A DNA stretch of 17,985 nt from Thermoflexales bacterium (GTDB lineage: Bacteria; Chloroflexota; Anaerolineae; Fen-1058). Each line of letters begins with the position of its first letter. The first letter of the stretch is position 1. Below the pieces are notes generated by a model. That model ran no database searches. It had not been told where the DNA came from and saw only the letters and a list, made by a program, of their open reading frames with translations. This document shows positions 7,601 to 14,482 of this stretch, piece after piece. Position numbers and translations under genes: made by a program. The stretch covers positions 1 through 17,985 of the forward strand of contig JAFGFO010000161.1 in assembly GCA_016931085.1 (NCBI GenBank). Reading direction: 5' to 3'.

Positions 7601-9151
7601 TCAAGGTTCGGCCTCAAGGCGCCGCCAGATCTGGCTGCGGCGATCCTCGTATTCCTTGCTCCACAGCGGATCGGCCGCCAGCGAGCGTGCCAACTCGGGC
7701 TGCTTGACGGTGTCCAGCACGATGCGATCGGCGCCATACTTGGCCAACAAGGCGTTGTAGCGGGCGCCGCGCGTGATCGCCGCGTAAGCCTGCCAGTGTT
7801 CCAAAGGGTACAGCTCGACCCGCGGATCGATAAAGATTCCTTGTTCGGGGACGGCCCACATCAGGTAGCTGCCGTAGCCCAGCTCGTTGAACAACCTGCC
7901 GCCCGGGTGCAGGCTCAGATATTCGGCGGCGGCCACCGGCGTGTCGGAGCCGAGCAGCGGCCCGGCCGGCGAGCCGCGCAGCACCAGATCCCAATAACGA
8001 TCCGGCAAGGGCAGACGCTCGACGAACCACGGCTGGACCCAGACGAGCGGCGCGAAAAGCAGCAGGCCAATCGCCGCGTTCAACCAACGCCTCGACTGAG
8101 GTGCAGGAGCCAACGCGCCGGGCAGCAGTGCCGGCGGCAGCGGCACGCGCAGCCCAGCTACAGCCTGGGCCAGGATGGGCATGGCACTCAGCCCAAACCA
8201 AATCACGTTGCGCTGCGCCCCCCAGGCCAGCCACAAGAAGCCGGCCACGAGCAAAACGTCCGTGGGTGTGGGGCGATGGCGAGAATACATCCACACGACG
8301 AGCATCGCCAGGATACTGGCAAAGAATCCCACGTTAGCCAAACCCTCGGGAGTGGGCGATTTCCATTCGATGATCATGCTCTGAATGGGCTTGTCGGTCA
8401 TGATATCGAGCACGTAGCCAAAGATACGCGATCCTTGGGGGTTGAGCAGCGCGGCGGCGGCCGTGAGCAAAGCGATGAGCAGCAGCCAGCCGATCGCTTT
8501 CCACGAGCGCGCGCCCGGCCATCTGAGCGCCGTCCGCAGCGCCTCGCCGGCGGCAAAGGCGCCCAGCAGGGCAAAACCCAGGATAAAGGCGCCGTGGACG
8601 TTGACCCAAAAAGCCATCAACAGCGGGCAGGCCAGCAGCCAGCGTCCCCGCAGTTGGCCGCTGGCATAGCTGCCCAACAGGATCAAAAAAGCTACAAAGG
8701 GCAGCCAGACCCACATCTGCGTCCTGACCGTCAGGTTATTGAGCGACATCAGGTAGGCCAGCGCGGCTGCCAGGGCCGCCAGCCGCCACGAGCCGCTCCG
8801 CCGCCGCGCCTCGTAGCCCACCAGCCCGAACGTCGCCAGCGCCAGCACGGTGCGGATAAAAAGCAGCAGCGCCACCCCACCCCAGCGGTACAACACATAC
8901 ATCAAATAGGCGCCCAACCAGGCGCCGTAGACAAAGGGGGCCTCGGCCGCCAGGGGCCAGGCGAACACGTTCGTCGCCGGCACCGCCCCGCTGGTATAGA
9001 CCATCTCGCCTGTCTTGAGATGCCACCAGAAATCCTCAGGGGGCAGCGGGATGAGTGAGGTGTAAAAGCCAAAGCCGGCCAACACGACCAGCAGCCACAA
9101 GTGCTCGACGTCGAGCCCCCAGCGCCTGGTTTTGGGAGTGAGTGATGTCAT
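7601..9151 (-). CDS. Polytopic membrane protein of unknown function, paralog B
   Basis: This 516-residue protein has about ten membrane helices and a soluble C-terminal region. The N-terminal loop carries PPEDFWWHLKTGE, resembling an acidic first-loop motif of GT-C glycosyltransferases. The C-terminal region has GGRLFNELGYGSYLMW, FIDPRVELYPLEHW and a final KEYEDRRSQIW. It matches its upstream neighbour (9162-10700) in all these segments, so the two arose by tandem duplication. I do not recognise a named family; a GT-C-like envelope enzyme is a reasonable guess only. ATG at 9151 is 10 nt after the paralog stop, with AGAGAG as a weak ribosome site. It is the last gene of the leftward run, ending 6 bp from the convergent glycosyltransferase with no visible terminator between. 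Confidence 0.8.
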   Translation of the reverse strand: MTSLTPKTRRWGLDVEHLWLLVVLAGFGFYTSLIPLPPEDFWWHLKTGEMVYTSGAVPATNVFAWPLAAEAPFVYGAWLGAYLMYVLYRWGGVALLLFIRTVLALATFGLVGYEARRRSGSWRLAALAAALAYLMSLNNLTVRTQMWVWLPFVAFLILLGSYASGQLRGRWLLACPLLMAFWVNVHGAFILGFALLGAFAAGEALRTALRWPGARSWKAIGWLLLIALLTAAAALLNPQGSRIFGYVLDIMTDKPIQSMIIEWKSPTPEGLANVGFFASILAMLVVWMYSRHRPTPTDVLLVAGFLWLAWGAQRNVIWFGLSAMPILAQAVAGLRVPLPPALLPGALAPAPQSRRWLNAAIGLLLFAPLVWVQPWFVERLPLPDRYWDLVLRGSPAGPLLGSDTPVAAAEYLSLHPGGRLFNELGYGSYLMWAVPEQGIFIDPRVELYPLEHWQAYAAITRGARYNALLAKYGADRIVLDTVKQPELARSLAADPLWSKEYEDRRSQIWRRLEAEP

Positions 9152-9161
9152 CGTGCTCTCT

Positions 9162-10700
9162 TTAGTGATCCTTCGTGCCCTTCGTGGATAAAAACGACCA
9201 GATCTGGGTGCGTCGATCCTCGTACTCCTTGCGCCACAGCGGGTCAGACACCAGCGAGAGTGCCAGGTCGGCTTGCAACTGGACGTCCAGCATCACCCGA
9301 TCCAGGCCATACTTGGCCAACAGCTCGTTATAGCGGGCGCCGCTGTTGATTTTGAGATAATCCCGCCACTGCTCCGGCGGGTACAGCTCGACGCGTGGAT
9401 CGATAAAGACCGGCTGCTCGGGCAGCGCCCAGATCAGGTAACTGCCGTAGCCCATCTCGTTGAACAGCCGTCCACCCGGGTGCTGGCGGAGATACTCGGC
9501 GGCGGCCACGGGTGTGCCGGGCGACAAGAGTTGGCGCTTGTCCGCCGGCAGGGGCAAAGCGGCCCGCCACCAGGGCAAGGCCAACAAGACGAGCAGGCAG
9601 ACAAGACCCAAGATCAGGCCGTTCAGCCAGGCTTTGCCGGCGTACAGGGGATAGGGACGATCCCACCAGGCATGCAGGGCGGCCGCCAGGCAAGGTGTGA
9701 GCACAAAGCCGTACCAGGGGGCATTGCGCCGGGCCAGCAGCGCCAGCGCTCCAAAGACCAGCAGGCTAAGCACCTGATCCGTATGGAGGCGAAAGCCACC
9801 TGGCCCGGTCCGGCCATAGGCTGCCGCTAGCGCCACGACCAGGAGGACAGAAACGGCGAAAAAGAGCGCCCCGTCCAGTTGGCGAATGGTCAGCGGCAGG
9901 AATTCCAGGTTGTGCTGAGTCGTCGTGCTGTTTTGGACAAAGCCCAGCACGTACTGGAGGATCCCCAGGGGGCCTTGGGGGTTGAGCGCCAGCGCGACGC
10001 ACGCCAGGAGTCCCACACCTGCCATCTGCAGTGCGGGCCGCCGCTCGGGCGCGGCGCCATTAAGAAATGGCGATAGCCAGAATTCCCACAGCCGCCCCAC
10101 GACGTACAAACCCAAGGCGGCCAGGCCAAACACAAAGCCGCCGTGGCAATTGACCCACACGGCAAACAGGGGCACGACCCACCACAGCCGGCGAGTCTGC
10201 CCGTGGCGGTGAGCCTCGACCAGGTACACCAGGAGGCCAAAGAACAAGAAAGAGATGGTTTGGGGGCGCACGAGCCAGTTGAGCACGCCGAGCGCCGTCC
10301 CCAGCAGCGCGGCCAACACGCCGGTGCGCAGGCCGTGATAGCGTGTGACGCTGCGCACCAGCAAGGCGTAACCGGCGCTGATGCACAGCGAGTGTGCCAG
10401 GATGAGCAGCGGCAAGCCGCCGGCCCGGTAAAGCAAGTAGAGGGCCACCTGCATCAGCCAGGCCTGGTTGACCCAGGGCTGGCCTGCGCGGGTAAAGCTG
10501 AAACGATCCAGGCTGGGGATGTGGCCCTCGTCCAGGATGATCTGGCCGAGGCGCACGTGCCACCAGAAATCGTTGGGGTGAATCTGCACCGTCAGGTTGA
10601 GCAGGCCCAACAAGCCCAGCGGGACCACCAGCAGCCAAAGCGTCTCCAGGTTTAACAAGCGGGCGACGGGGCCGGCGGAGGGCTGCGCGTCACTGTTCAT
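9162..10700 (-). CDS. Polytopic membrane protein of unknown function, paralog A
   Basis: This 512-residue membrane protein is the tandem paralog of the next gene. Shared landmarks are DFWWHVRLGQ after the first helix, GGRLFNEMGYGSYLIW, FIDPRVELYPPEQW and KEYEDRRTQIW. About ten membrane helices are visible, with the conserved C-terminal soluble part probably on the same side as the first loop. The acidic DFWWH loop suggests a GT-C-like fold, but this is inference. ATG at 10700 lies 23 nt after the YggT stop, with AGGAAA upstream. The protein ends STKGTKDH, encoded by a short direct repeat (CCTTCGTG twice, 9-nt period, 9170-9186), so its last residues are probably repeat-derived. Membership of the same operon as ylmG is likely from spacing. 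Confidence 0.8.
   Translation of the reverse strand: MNSDAQPSAGPVARLLNLETLWLLVVPLGLLGLLNLTVQIHPNDFWWHVRLGQIILDEGHIPSLDRFSFTRAGQPWVNQAWLMQVALYLLYRAGGLPLLILAHSLCISAGYALLVRSVTRYHGLRTGVLAALLGTALGVLNWLVRPQTISFLFFGLLVYLVEAHRHGQTRRLWWVVPLFAVWVNCHGGFVFGLAALGLYVVGRLWEFWLSPFLNGAAPERRPALQMAGVGLLACVALALNPQGPLGILQYVLGFVQNSTTTQHNLEFLPLTIRQLDGALFFAVSVLLVVALAAAYGRTGPGGFRLHTDQVLSLLVFGALALLARRNAPWYGFVLTPCLAAALHAWWDRPYPLYAGKAWLNGLILGLVCLLVLLALPWWRAALPLPADKRQLLSPGTPVAAAEYLRQHPGGRLFNEMGYGSYLIWALPEQPVFIDPRVELYPPEQWRDYLKINSGARYNELLAKYGLDRVMLDVQLQADLALSLVSDPLWRKEYEDRRTQIWSFLSTKGTKDH
9170..9186. repeat. Short direct repeat CCTTCGTG x2 at a gene 3' end
   Basis: Two copies of CCTTCGTG with a 9-nt period overlap the last codons of the paralog A gene, encoding TKGTKD on the minus strand. 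This phrase is familiar at gene ends in several repeat-rich bacterial genomes. It is short, so significance is modest. Confidence 0.4.
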
Positions 10701-10723
10701 GGCCGTTGTTTCCTAGCAACGCC

Positions 10724-10996
10724 TCATCCGGGCATTGCCAGGCCATACAGCCACGACAGCAAGATTTGCCGCACGAGGCTCAGGCCAAACACCACCACCA
10801 GGGGTGAAAAGTCCAGAGTGCCCACCACCGTCCAACGCCGCAGCGGGGCCAGCAGCGGCTCGGTGATCCGATAGATCAGTTGCACGATCGGGTTATAGGG
10901 ATTGGCTCCCACAAGCGGCAAAAACACGCGGGCGATGAGGATCAAGAAATACAGCGAAAAGGCCGTGTCAACGAACCAGATAAGGATTCTCCACAT
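10724..10996 (-). CDS. ylmG: YggT/YlmG-family small membrane protein
   Basis: This 90-residue protein has two hydrophobic helices (about 3-28 and 62-85) linked by the family-typical segment NPYNPIVQLIYRITEPLLAPLRR. This matches the single-repeat YggT (CCB3/YggT) family, whose usual length is 80-100 residues. In Gram-positive bacteria the gene sits in the ylm cluster beside cell-division genes, and homologs affect division or chloroplast nucleoid/cytochrome assembly; the exact mechanism is unknown. Here it follows ylmD and ylmE homologs, supporting the assignment. A strong ribosome site (GGAGGTGAG, about 10998-11006) precedes the ATG at 10996. A palindromic repeat sits between that site and the YggS stop. 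Confidence 0.9.
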   Translation of the reverse strand: MWRILIWFVDTAFSLYFLILIARVFLPLVGANPYNPIVQLIYRITEPLLAPLRRWTVVGTLDFSPLVVVFGLSLVRQILLSWLYGLAMPG

Positions 10997-11008
10997 AGCT
11001 CACCTCCG

Positions 11009-11042
11009 AAGACTTCCGAAGTCTTGGAGACTTGGGAAGTCT
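11009..11042. repeat. Twin AAGACTTC/GAAGTCTT palindromes between yggS and yggT
   Basis: AAGACTTC-C-GAAGTCTT (11009-11025) is a perfect palindrome with an 8-bp stem, followed by AGACTT-GGG-AAGTCT (11028-11042), a 6-bp stem with 3-nt loop. In the leftward transcript they lie between the yggS stop and the yggT ribosome site, ending 3 nt before it. They could affect mRNA stability or relative expression. They look like members of a dispersed GACTTCCGAAGTC-type palindromic family. Confidence 0.55.
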
Positions 11043-11052
11043 GGCCCGGCAC

Positions 11053-11832
11053 TCATCTTTCACCAAATAAGGCGCGGCCGATGCGCACTGCCGTCGCGCC
11101 CTCCTCGATAGCTACTTCGAAATCGTCCGTCATGCCCATCGACAGGTGCCGGAAATGCTCCGCGCCAAAGCGGGCCGCGCACTGCTGCCCCAGTTGGCGC
11201 ATGGCCACAAACACCGGGCGGGCCTGTTCCGGCTGGCTGACGACGGGCGCCATGGTCATCAGTCCCTCCACGCGCAAGCCAGGCAGGGCCAGGATCGCGT
11301 CGACGGCGGCAAGCCAGTCACGCTCCAGGCGGGGCTGGAAGCCATACTTGCTCGCCTCGCCCGACACGTTGCACTCGAGCAGGGCCGGCATCACGCGGCC
11401 CGCCTCGACGCACAGGCGGCTCAACTTGTCAGCCAACTTGAGGCTGTCCACCGAGTGAATGCTATCGAACAAGTCAATCGCCTCGCGCGCCTTGCGGCTT
11501 TGCAAATGGCCGATCATGTGGAAATGAGGCGTAGGGAGTAGGGAGTAGGGAGTAGGGAGTAAGGCTTCGCCTTGAGCACAAGGGGACACGTAGGCGCTTG
11601 GAATGTTGCGCTTCGATATTTGATATTTGATATTTGATATTTTTTCCCCGGCTGCTTCGACGCGATTTTCGCCAAAGTCGCGCAGGCCCAGTTGGCAAGC
11701 CTCCAAGACGATCTCGGCCGGGACCGTCTTGGTCACCGCCACCAGGGTCACGCTGGCCGGGTCACGCCCGGCGCGGCGGGCCGCGGCGGCGATGCGGTCT
11801 TGGACAGCAGGGATTGTATCAGCTAAAGTCAT
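11053..11832 (-). CDS. yggS: YggS/YlmE PLP-binding protein with repeat-derived insertion
   Basis: This 259-residue member of the PLP-homeostasis (PLPBP/COG0325) family is a single alanine-racemase-like TIM barrel. Members bind pyridoxal phosphate on a Lys and help control PLP and amino-acid/keto-acid pools. K35 in VAVTKTVP is the PLP lysine; DFGENRVEA (52-60), HMIGHLQSRK (105-114), CNVSGEASKYG (154-164) and SMGMTDDFEVAI (231-242) are classic motifs. The usual length is about 225-235. The excess is an insertion at about 66-103, between GENRVEAAGEKI and the HMIGHLQ strand, encoded by two different 7-bp tandem arrays. The frame stays open through it. The gene starts 4 nt after the YfiH stop; the ribosome site GAGGTGA overlaps that TGA, implying translational coupling. 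Activity is plausible because the insertion falls in a surface segment. Confidence 0.92.
   Translation of the reverse strand: MTLADTIPAVQDRIAAAARRAGRDPASVTLVAVTKTVPAEIVLEACQLGLRDFGENRVEAAGEKISNIKYQISKRNIPSAYVSPCAQGEALLPTPYSLLPTPHFHMIGHLQSRKAREAIDLFDSIHSVDSLKLADKLSRLCVEAGRVMPALLECNVSGEASKYGFQPRLERDWLAAVDAILALPGLRVEGLMTMAPVVSQPEQARPVFVAMRQLGQQCAARFGAEHFRHLSMGMTDDFEVAIEEGATAVRIGRALFGER
11531..11558. repeat. Heptamer array, GTAGGGA x4, inside yggS
   Basis: Four perfect tandem copies of GTAGGGA are followed by a degraded GTAAGG. On the minus strand they encode LPTPYSLLPTP-type residues. The same kind of heptamer-encoded PYSLLPTP phrase is familiar from STRR arrays of cyanobacterial genomes. The array lies within the open frame of yggS. 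Confidence 0.88.
11615..11642. repeat. Heptamer array, GATATTT x4, inside yggS
   Basis: Four perfect tandem copies of GATATTT are followed by a T run. On the minus strand they encode ISNIKYQIS-type residues. The array is 56 bp from the GTAGGGA array; together they form the extra segment of the YggS protein. Base composition is far from that of the gene around it. Confidence 0.88.
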
Positions 11833-11836
11833 GCCA

Positions 11837-12622
11837 TCACCTCGCGCGCCGGCCTATCACGAGGCCAAAGCGCCCGGTCTTTTTCTCCACGCGGTGCGAA
11901 AACCACTCGTCCACCCGGCAGGCCGTGCACAAGCCAGCGTCTTCGATGTCCACCACGCCAGCGGAGCGCAACTGGGCGGCGATGGCGGCCGGCAGGTCGA
12001 GGTGGATGCTTCCATCTGGCTGGGGGACGATGATCTGCGCCCCGGGCGGGCAAGCGGCCACGAGCTTTTGCGCCAGCTCGGCGCCGAACTGGTAGCAGCA
12101 GGCACGGATCGCCGGCCCGATGCCGGCCCACACCTGGGGCAGTTGGCTGCCAAAGCTGCGCTCCATCGCCTCCAGCGCGATCGTCACGATGTGGGCCGCC
12201 ACGCCCGGCCAGCCGGCGTGGACGAGGCCCAGCACGCCGTGGGCAGCGTCCCACAGCACGAGCGGGGCGCAATCCGCAAAGCGCATAGACAAGAAAAGCT
12301 CTGGCTCGGCTGTGAGGAGGCCATCGACGTCGTGCAGGGTGGCGCCGCCGTGCTGGGCGCCCACGACGGCCACGCTCGTGCCGTGCTTGAGCCACGCGCT
12401 GACCGTCTGCTCGGTCCGCACCCCCAGCGCGGCCAGCATGCGGGTGTTATTTTCAGCCACGTTCTCGCTGCTGTCGCCTGTGGCACGGCTGAGGTTTAGG
12501 CTGGTCCAAGGCGAAGGGCTGACGCCGCCGTGGCGCGTAAACACACCGTGGACCAGGTCGGGCTGCGCGGCCAGGCGTTCGAACTGATAATAAGCCAGTT
12601 GCCCCCGCGTGAAACGTAACAC
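11837..12622 (-). CDS. ylmD: YfiH/YlmD-family purine nucleoside phosphorylase-like (laccase-domain) protein
   Basis: The DUF152/COG1496 family was formerly called polyphenol oxidase; members studied act on purine nucleosides or edit peptidoglycan precursors (PgeF). From the GTG at 12622 the protein is 261 residues, the usual length. Landmarks are GVFTRHGGVSPSPW (26-39), NLSRATGD (43-50), H80, C118 in MRFADCAPLVLWD, H135 in GLVHAGWPG and GIGPAIRACCYQFG. H80, C118 and H135 are the expected metal-site residues. An in-frame ATG at 12679 would add 19 residues with no family similarity and overlap the previous gene by 56 nt. The GTG lies one nt after that gene's TAG, so I prefer it. It sits directly before yggS, as in the conserved ylmD-ylmE order. 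Confidence 0.9.
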   Translation of the reverse strand: MLRFTRGQLAYYQFERLAAQPDLVHGVFTRHGGVSPSPWTSLNLSRATGDSSENVAENNTRMLAALGVRTEQTVSAWLKHGTSVAVVGAQHGGATLHDVDGLLTAEPELFLSMRFADCAPLVLWDAAHGVLGLVHAGWPGVAAHIVTIALEAMERSFGSQLPQVWAGIGPAIRACCYQFGAELAQKLVAACPPGAQIIVPQPDGSIHLDLPAAIAAQLRSAGVVDIEDAGLCTACRVDEWFSHRVEKKTGRFGLVIGRRAR

Positions 12623-12623
12623 G

Positions 12624-14042
12624 CTACAACAACTGTCCCCCGCCGCTCTCCAGCAAACCGCGATCCAACATCTCTTCAAAGGTGAGGAACTCGGTCTCGG
12701 TCGCCGGTTTTTCCCGCGGGGCAGGCGGCTCAGGCTGCGGCGTTACCCTCTCGGGCGCCACATCCACCGGGCCGCCCAGCAGGCCGCGCTGCATGGCCTC
12801 TTCAAACGACATGGTTTCCACCGGCTCGGTTGGGGATGGCTCAGTTGGCTGGGGCGCTGCTTCAGGCTCGTCCTGCCCCAAGCCGCCCAGCAGGCCGCGT
12901 TGCATGGCTTCTTCAAACGACATGGTTTCCACCGGGCCCGCTGGCTGCTCCTCCGGCATGGGGCCCGCTGCCACGGCCGGCTCGGCCTCCAGCGGTTCTC
13001 GAGCCATCATCTCGACCATGTTTCCCATCAAGCCCTGCGACATCGCCTGCTCAAAAGTGAGCGTGTGAACCGGGGCCGGCGGCGCTTCTTCCTCCTGCAA
13101 TTCCTGGCCGAACACGTTCTCCGTTTGCCCGGACAGCTCCTCGCGCAGCTCGGCGCGGCTCGGCCCCAAGGGGCCAGTCCCCTTGCTGCTGGTGACCTCT
13201 TGAAGGGCGTGCTCGGCCATGCTCTCGATCTCGCCGGTAACCTTCCTGGCGTACAACCACACCGCACCCTGCTTGACGTACTTGGGCACCATCAGGACGA
13301 GGAACAAGCCCTTGCCCAGCCCGGCCGTGTACACACTCAGGCTCTGTCCTTCCAGGTAATTCAAAGCAAAGGGCTGCTCTTCACCCAACATCCTGGCCAG
13401 CTTGGCCGTCGTCGAGCGGCCGCCGGTGATCAAGGCCGTAAGAGTGGGCAGCTCGGCATGGTTGAAGGTGCCTTTGGCCGAGATCACGTAACCGGCCTCC
13501 TCCAGCAGCAGGACCGATTCGGCCGTGACCTGGGCGCGCAGCTCGCTCAACAGCCGCTCGATGCGAGCCAGGTCGCCTGGTGAAAAGAGATACAAGCGAG
13601 GCGGCTTTTCACCCGTATCGGGGGCAAGCTCGCTGGGTGTGACGTGCATGACAGCCGGCACGACAAAGCTGGCTTTTCGAAGCTCGCGCCTGACGACCTC
13701 TAACACCTCGTTGACCGAAAAAGGCTTTTTGAGATAATCGGCCACCCCGGCCCGCATGGCGGCGATCACGCTGTCCATATCGCCAAAACCGGTCAGGATC
13801 ACCACGGGCAAAGAGGGCTTGATCTGCTTGACGTGCTTGAGCAGGTCCAGGCCGCTCATGCCGCCCATTTTCAGGTCAGTGATGATCAGGTCCATCTCGG
13901 CGTTTTCCATGATCTGCAGCGCCCGCTCGCCGCTGGGTGCCGTGCGCACAGCGTAACCGTTCATCGTCAACAAGTCACGCAATGCGCTGCAAATCGCTTC
14001 TGTATCGTCGACCACCAGGATGTTGGGAGTTTCTTCACTCAT
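12624..14042 (-). CDS. REC-Roadblock/LC7 protein with four-copy FEEAM motif tail
   Basis: This 472-residue protein has three parts. Residues 5-122 are a receiver domain with D12/D13, phospho-acceptor D56, T84 and K106. Residues about 155-280 resemble a Roadblock/LC7 domain (LLLEEAGYVISAKG, then a beta-strand pair ending in GLGKGLFLVLMV). Bacterial Roadblock proteins such as MglB regulate small Ras-like GTPases, so this may connect phosphorylation to GTPase control. Residues about 300-472 are low-complexity, rich in Pro and Glu, and contain four copies of a short motif (near 325, 371, 408 and 450) close to TMSFEEAMQRGLLGG. There is no DNA-binding or enzymatic output domain. AAGGAT precedes the ATG at 14042. 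It lies 13 nt after the small membrane protein and is followed one nt later by ylmD. No GTPase gene is in this window. Confidence 0.82.
   Translation of the reverse strand: MSEETPNILVVDDTEAICSALRDLLTMNGYAVRTAPSGERALQIMENAEMDLIITDLKMGGMSGLDLLKHVKQIKPSLPVVILTGFGDMDSVIAAMRAGVADYLKKPFSVNEVLEVVRRELRKASFVVPAVMHVTPSELAPDTGEKPPRLYLFSPGDLARIERLLSELRAQVTAESVLLLEEAGYVISAKGTFNHAELPTLTALITGGRSTTAKLARMLGEEQPFALNYLEGQSLSVYTAGLGKGLFLVLMVPKYVKQGAVWLYARKVTGEIESMAEHALQEVTSSKGTGPLGPSRAELREELSGQTENVFGQELQEEEAPPAPVHTLTFEQAMSQGLMGNMVEMMAREPLEAEPAVAAGPMPEEQPAGPVETMSFEEAMQRGLLGGLGQDEPEAAPQPTEPSPTEPVETMSFEEAMQRGLLGGPVDVAPERVTPQPEPPAPREKPATETEFLTFEEMLDRGLLESGGGQLL
12771..12824 (-). repeat. Intragenic direct repeat, copy 3 of the FEEAM motif
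   Basis: This 54-bp segment matches 12882-12935 at 52 of 54 positions. Both differences are third-base transitions (CAG/CAA Gln and GAG/GAA Glu), so the encoded residues are identical. The repeat period is 111 bp, or 37 residues. Confidence 0.8.
12882..12935 (-). repeat. Intragenic direct repeat, copy 2 of the FEEAM motif
   Basis: This is the partner of 12771-12824. It encodes residues 371-387 plus the preceding Pro. More divergent copies 1 (about 13023-13070) and 4 (about 12651-12701) encode TLTFEQAMSQGLMG and FLTFEEMLDRGLL. Confidence 0.8.
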
Positions 14043-14055
14043 AAACTATCCTTCG

Positions 14056-14424
14056 TCATGATGCTGCCAGCGTCGCTCGAACTATGAGAACGACCAACAC
14101 GAGCGCTGCCAGGCCATAGACGGCCCGCTCGCGCCCTTCGTCTCGGCCACGGGCATAGACATAAACGGACGGCCAGGCCAGCGCGATCACCAGCCCGTAA
14201 GCGATATGGATCGTTCGAGCCGGCTGCATGCCACTCAAGGCCAGCGCCAGCCCCGTCCCGGCTTGCACGAGCGCCAACGCTCCAGCGCTGAGCCATGTAC
14301 CTCGAAAATTGCCCGAGAGCTCTTGCCGGCGTATGCACGCCCACACGCCCCACATCGCGCACGCCAAGGCGAACACGACCAGTGCCCTGGATATTCGCTC
14401 GTGGATGATGGGCAAGATCGCCAT
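14056..14424 (-). CDS. Small hypothetical membrane protein (about four helices)
   Basis: This 122-residue protein has about four hydrophobic segments (roughly 12-30, 44-63, 72-90, 101-119) and little else. A conserved-looking HIAYGLVIALAWPSVYVYARGR segment holds a His in the third helix, as in some small cytochrome-like or DoxX-like proteins, but I cannot assign a family. The gene lies between the DUF2085 gene and the REC-Roadblock gene on the same strand. No clear ribosome site precedes ATG 14424. A TAGAAT box 6 nt upstream raises the possibility of a leaderless transcript. Confidence 0.6.
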   Translation of the reverse strand: MAILPIIHERISRALVVFALACAMWGVWACIRRQELSGNFRGTWLSAGALALVQAGTGLALALSGMQPARTIHIAYGLVIALAWPSVYVYARGRDEGRERAVYGLAALVLVVLIVRATLAAS

Positions 14425-14429
14425 ACCCT

Positions 14430-14457
14430 ATTCTATCACACTTGGGGAAAATTGGAA
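14430..14457 (-). promoter_or_regulatory. Weak candidate promoter, possibly leaderless
   Basis: On the minus strand TTCCAA (14457-14452) and TAGAAT (14435-14430) are 16 nt apart. The -10 box ends 6 nt before the ATG at 14424, so a transcript would begin at or next to the start codon. The -35 match is poor (3 of 6). The call rests on motif reading alone. Confidence 0.22.
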
Positions 14458-14482
14458 GGGGCAGCCACACGGGGTTGCCCCT
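14457..14482. repeat. Palindromic repeat AGGGGCA...TGCCCCT at the DUF2085 gene end
   Basis: AGGGGCAGCC (14457-14466) and GGTTGCCCCT (14473-14482) pair as a 10-bp stem with one G-T wobble and a 6-nt loop. On the minus strand it reads as the widely dispersed type AGGGGCAACCCC. It overlaps the TAG stop (14481-14483) of the DUF2085 gene. It could work as a weak terminator or mRNA-stabilising hairpin; there is no T tract. Confidence 0.6.

Noticed and set aside
7796..9058. Plus-strand open frame of 420 codons opposite paralog B
   Set aside because: Gln/Arg/His-rich antisense shadow of a clear membrane protein; no motif and no ribosome site.
11531..11642. CRISPR-like array in yggS
   Set aside because: Units are 7 bp, directly adjacent, with no spacers of CRISPR size and no cas genes.
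12623..12679. Upstream extension of YfiH to an ATG at 12679
   Set aside because: The extra residues show no family similarity and would overlap the REC-Roadblock gene by 56 nt; the GTG at 12622 fits family length and coupling.
12609..13583. Plus-strand open frame of 324 codons opposite the REC-Roadblock gene
   Set aside because: Its internal repeats (e.g. LHGLFKRHGFHR) are simply the antisense of the FEEAM repeats.
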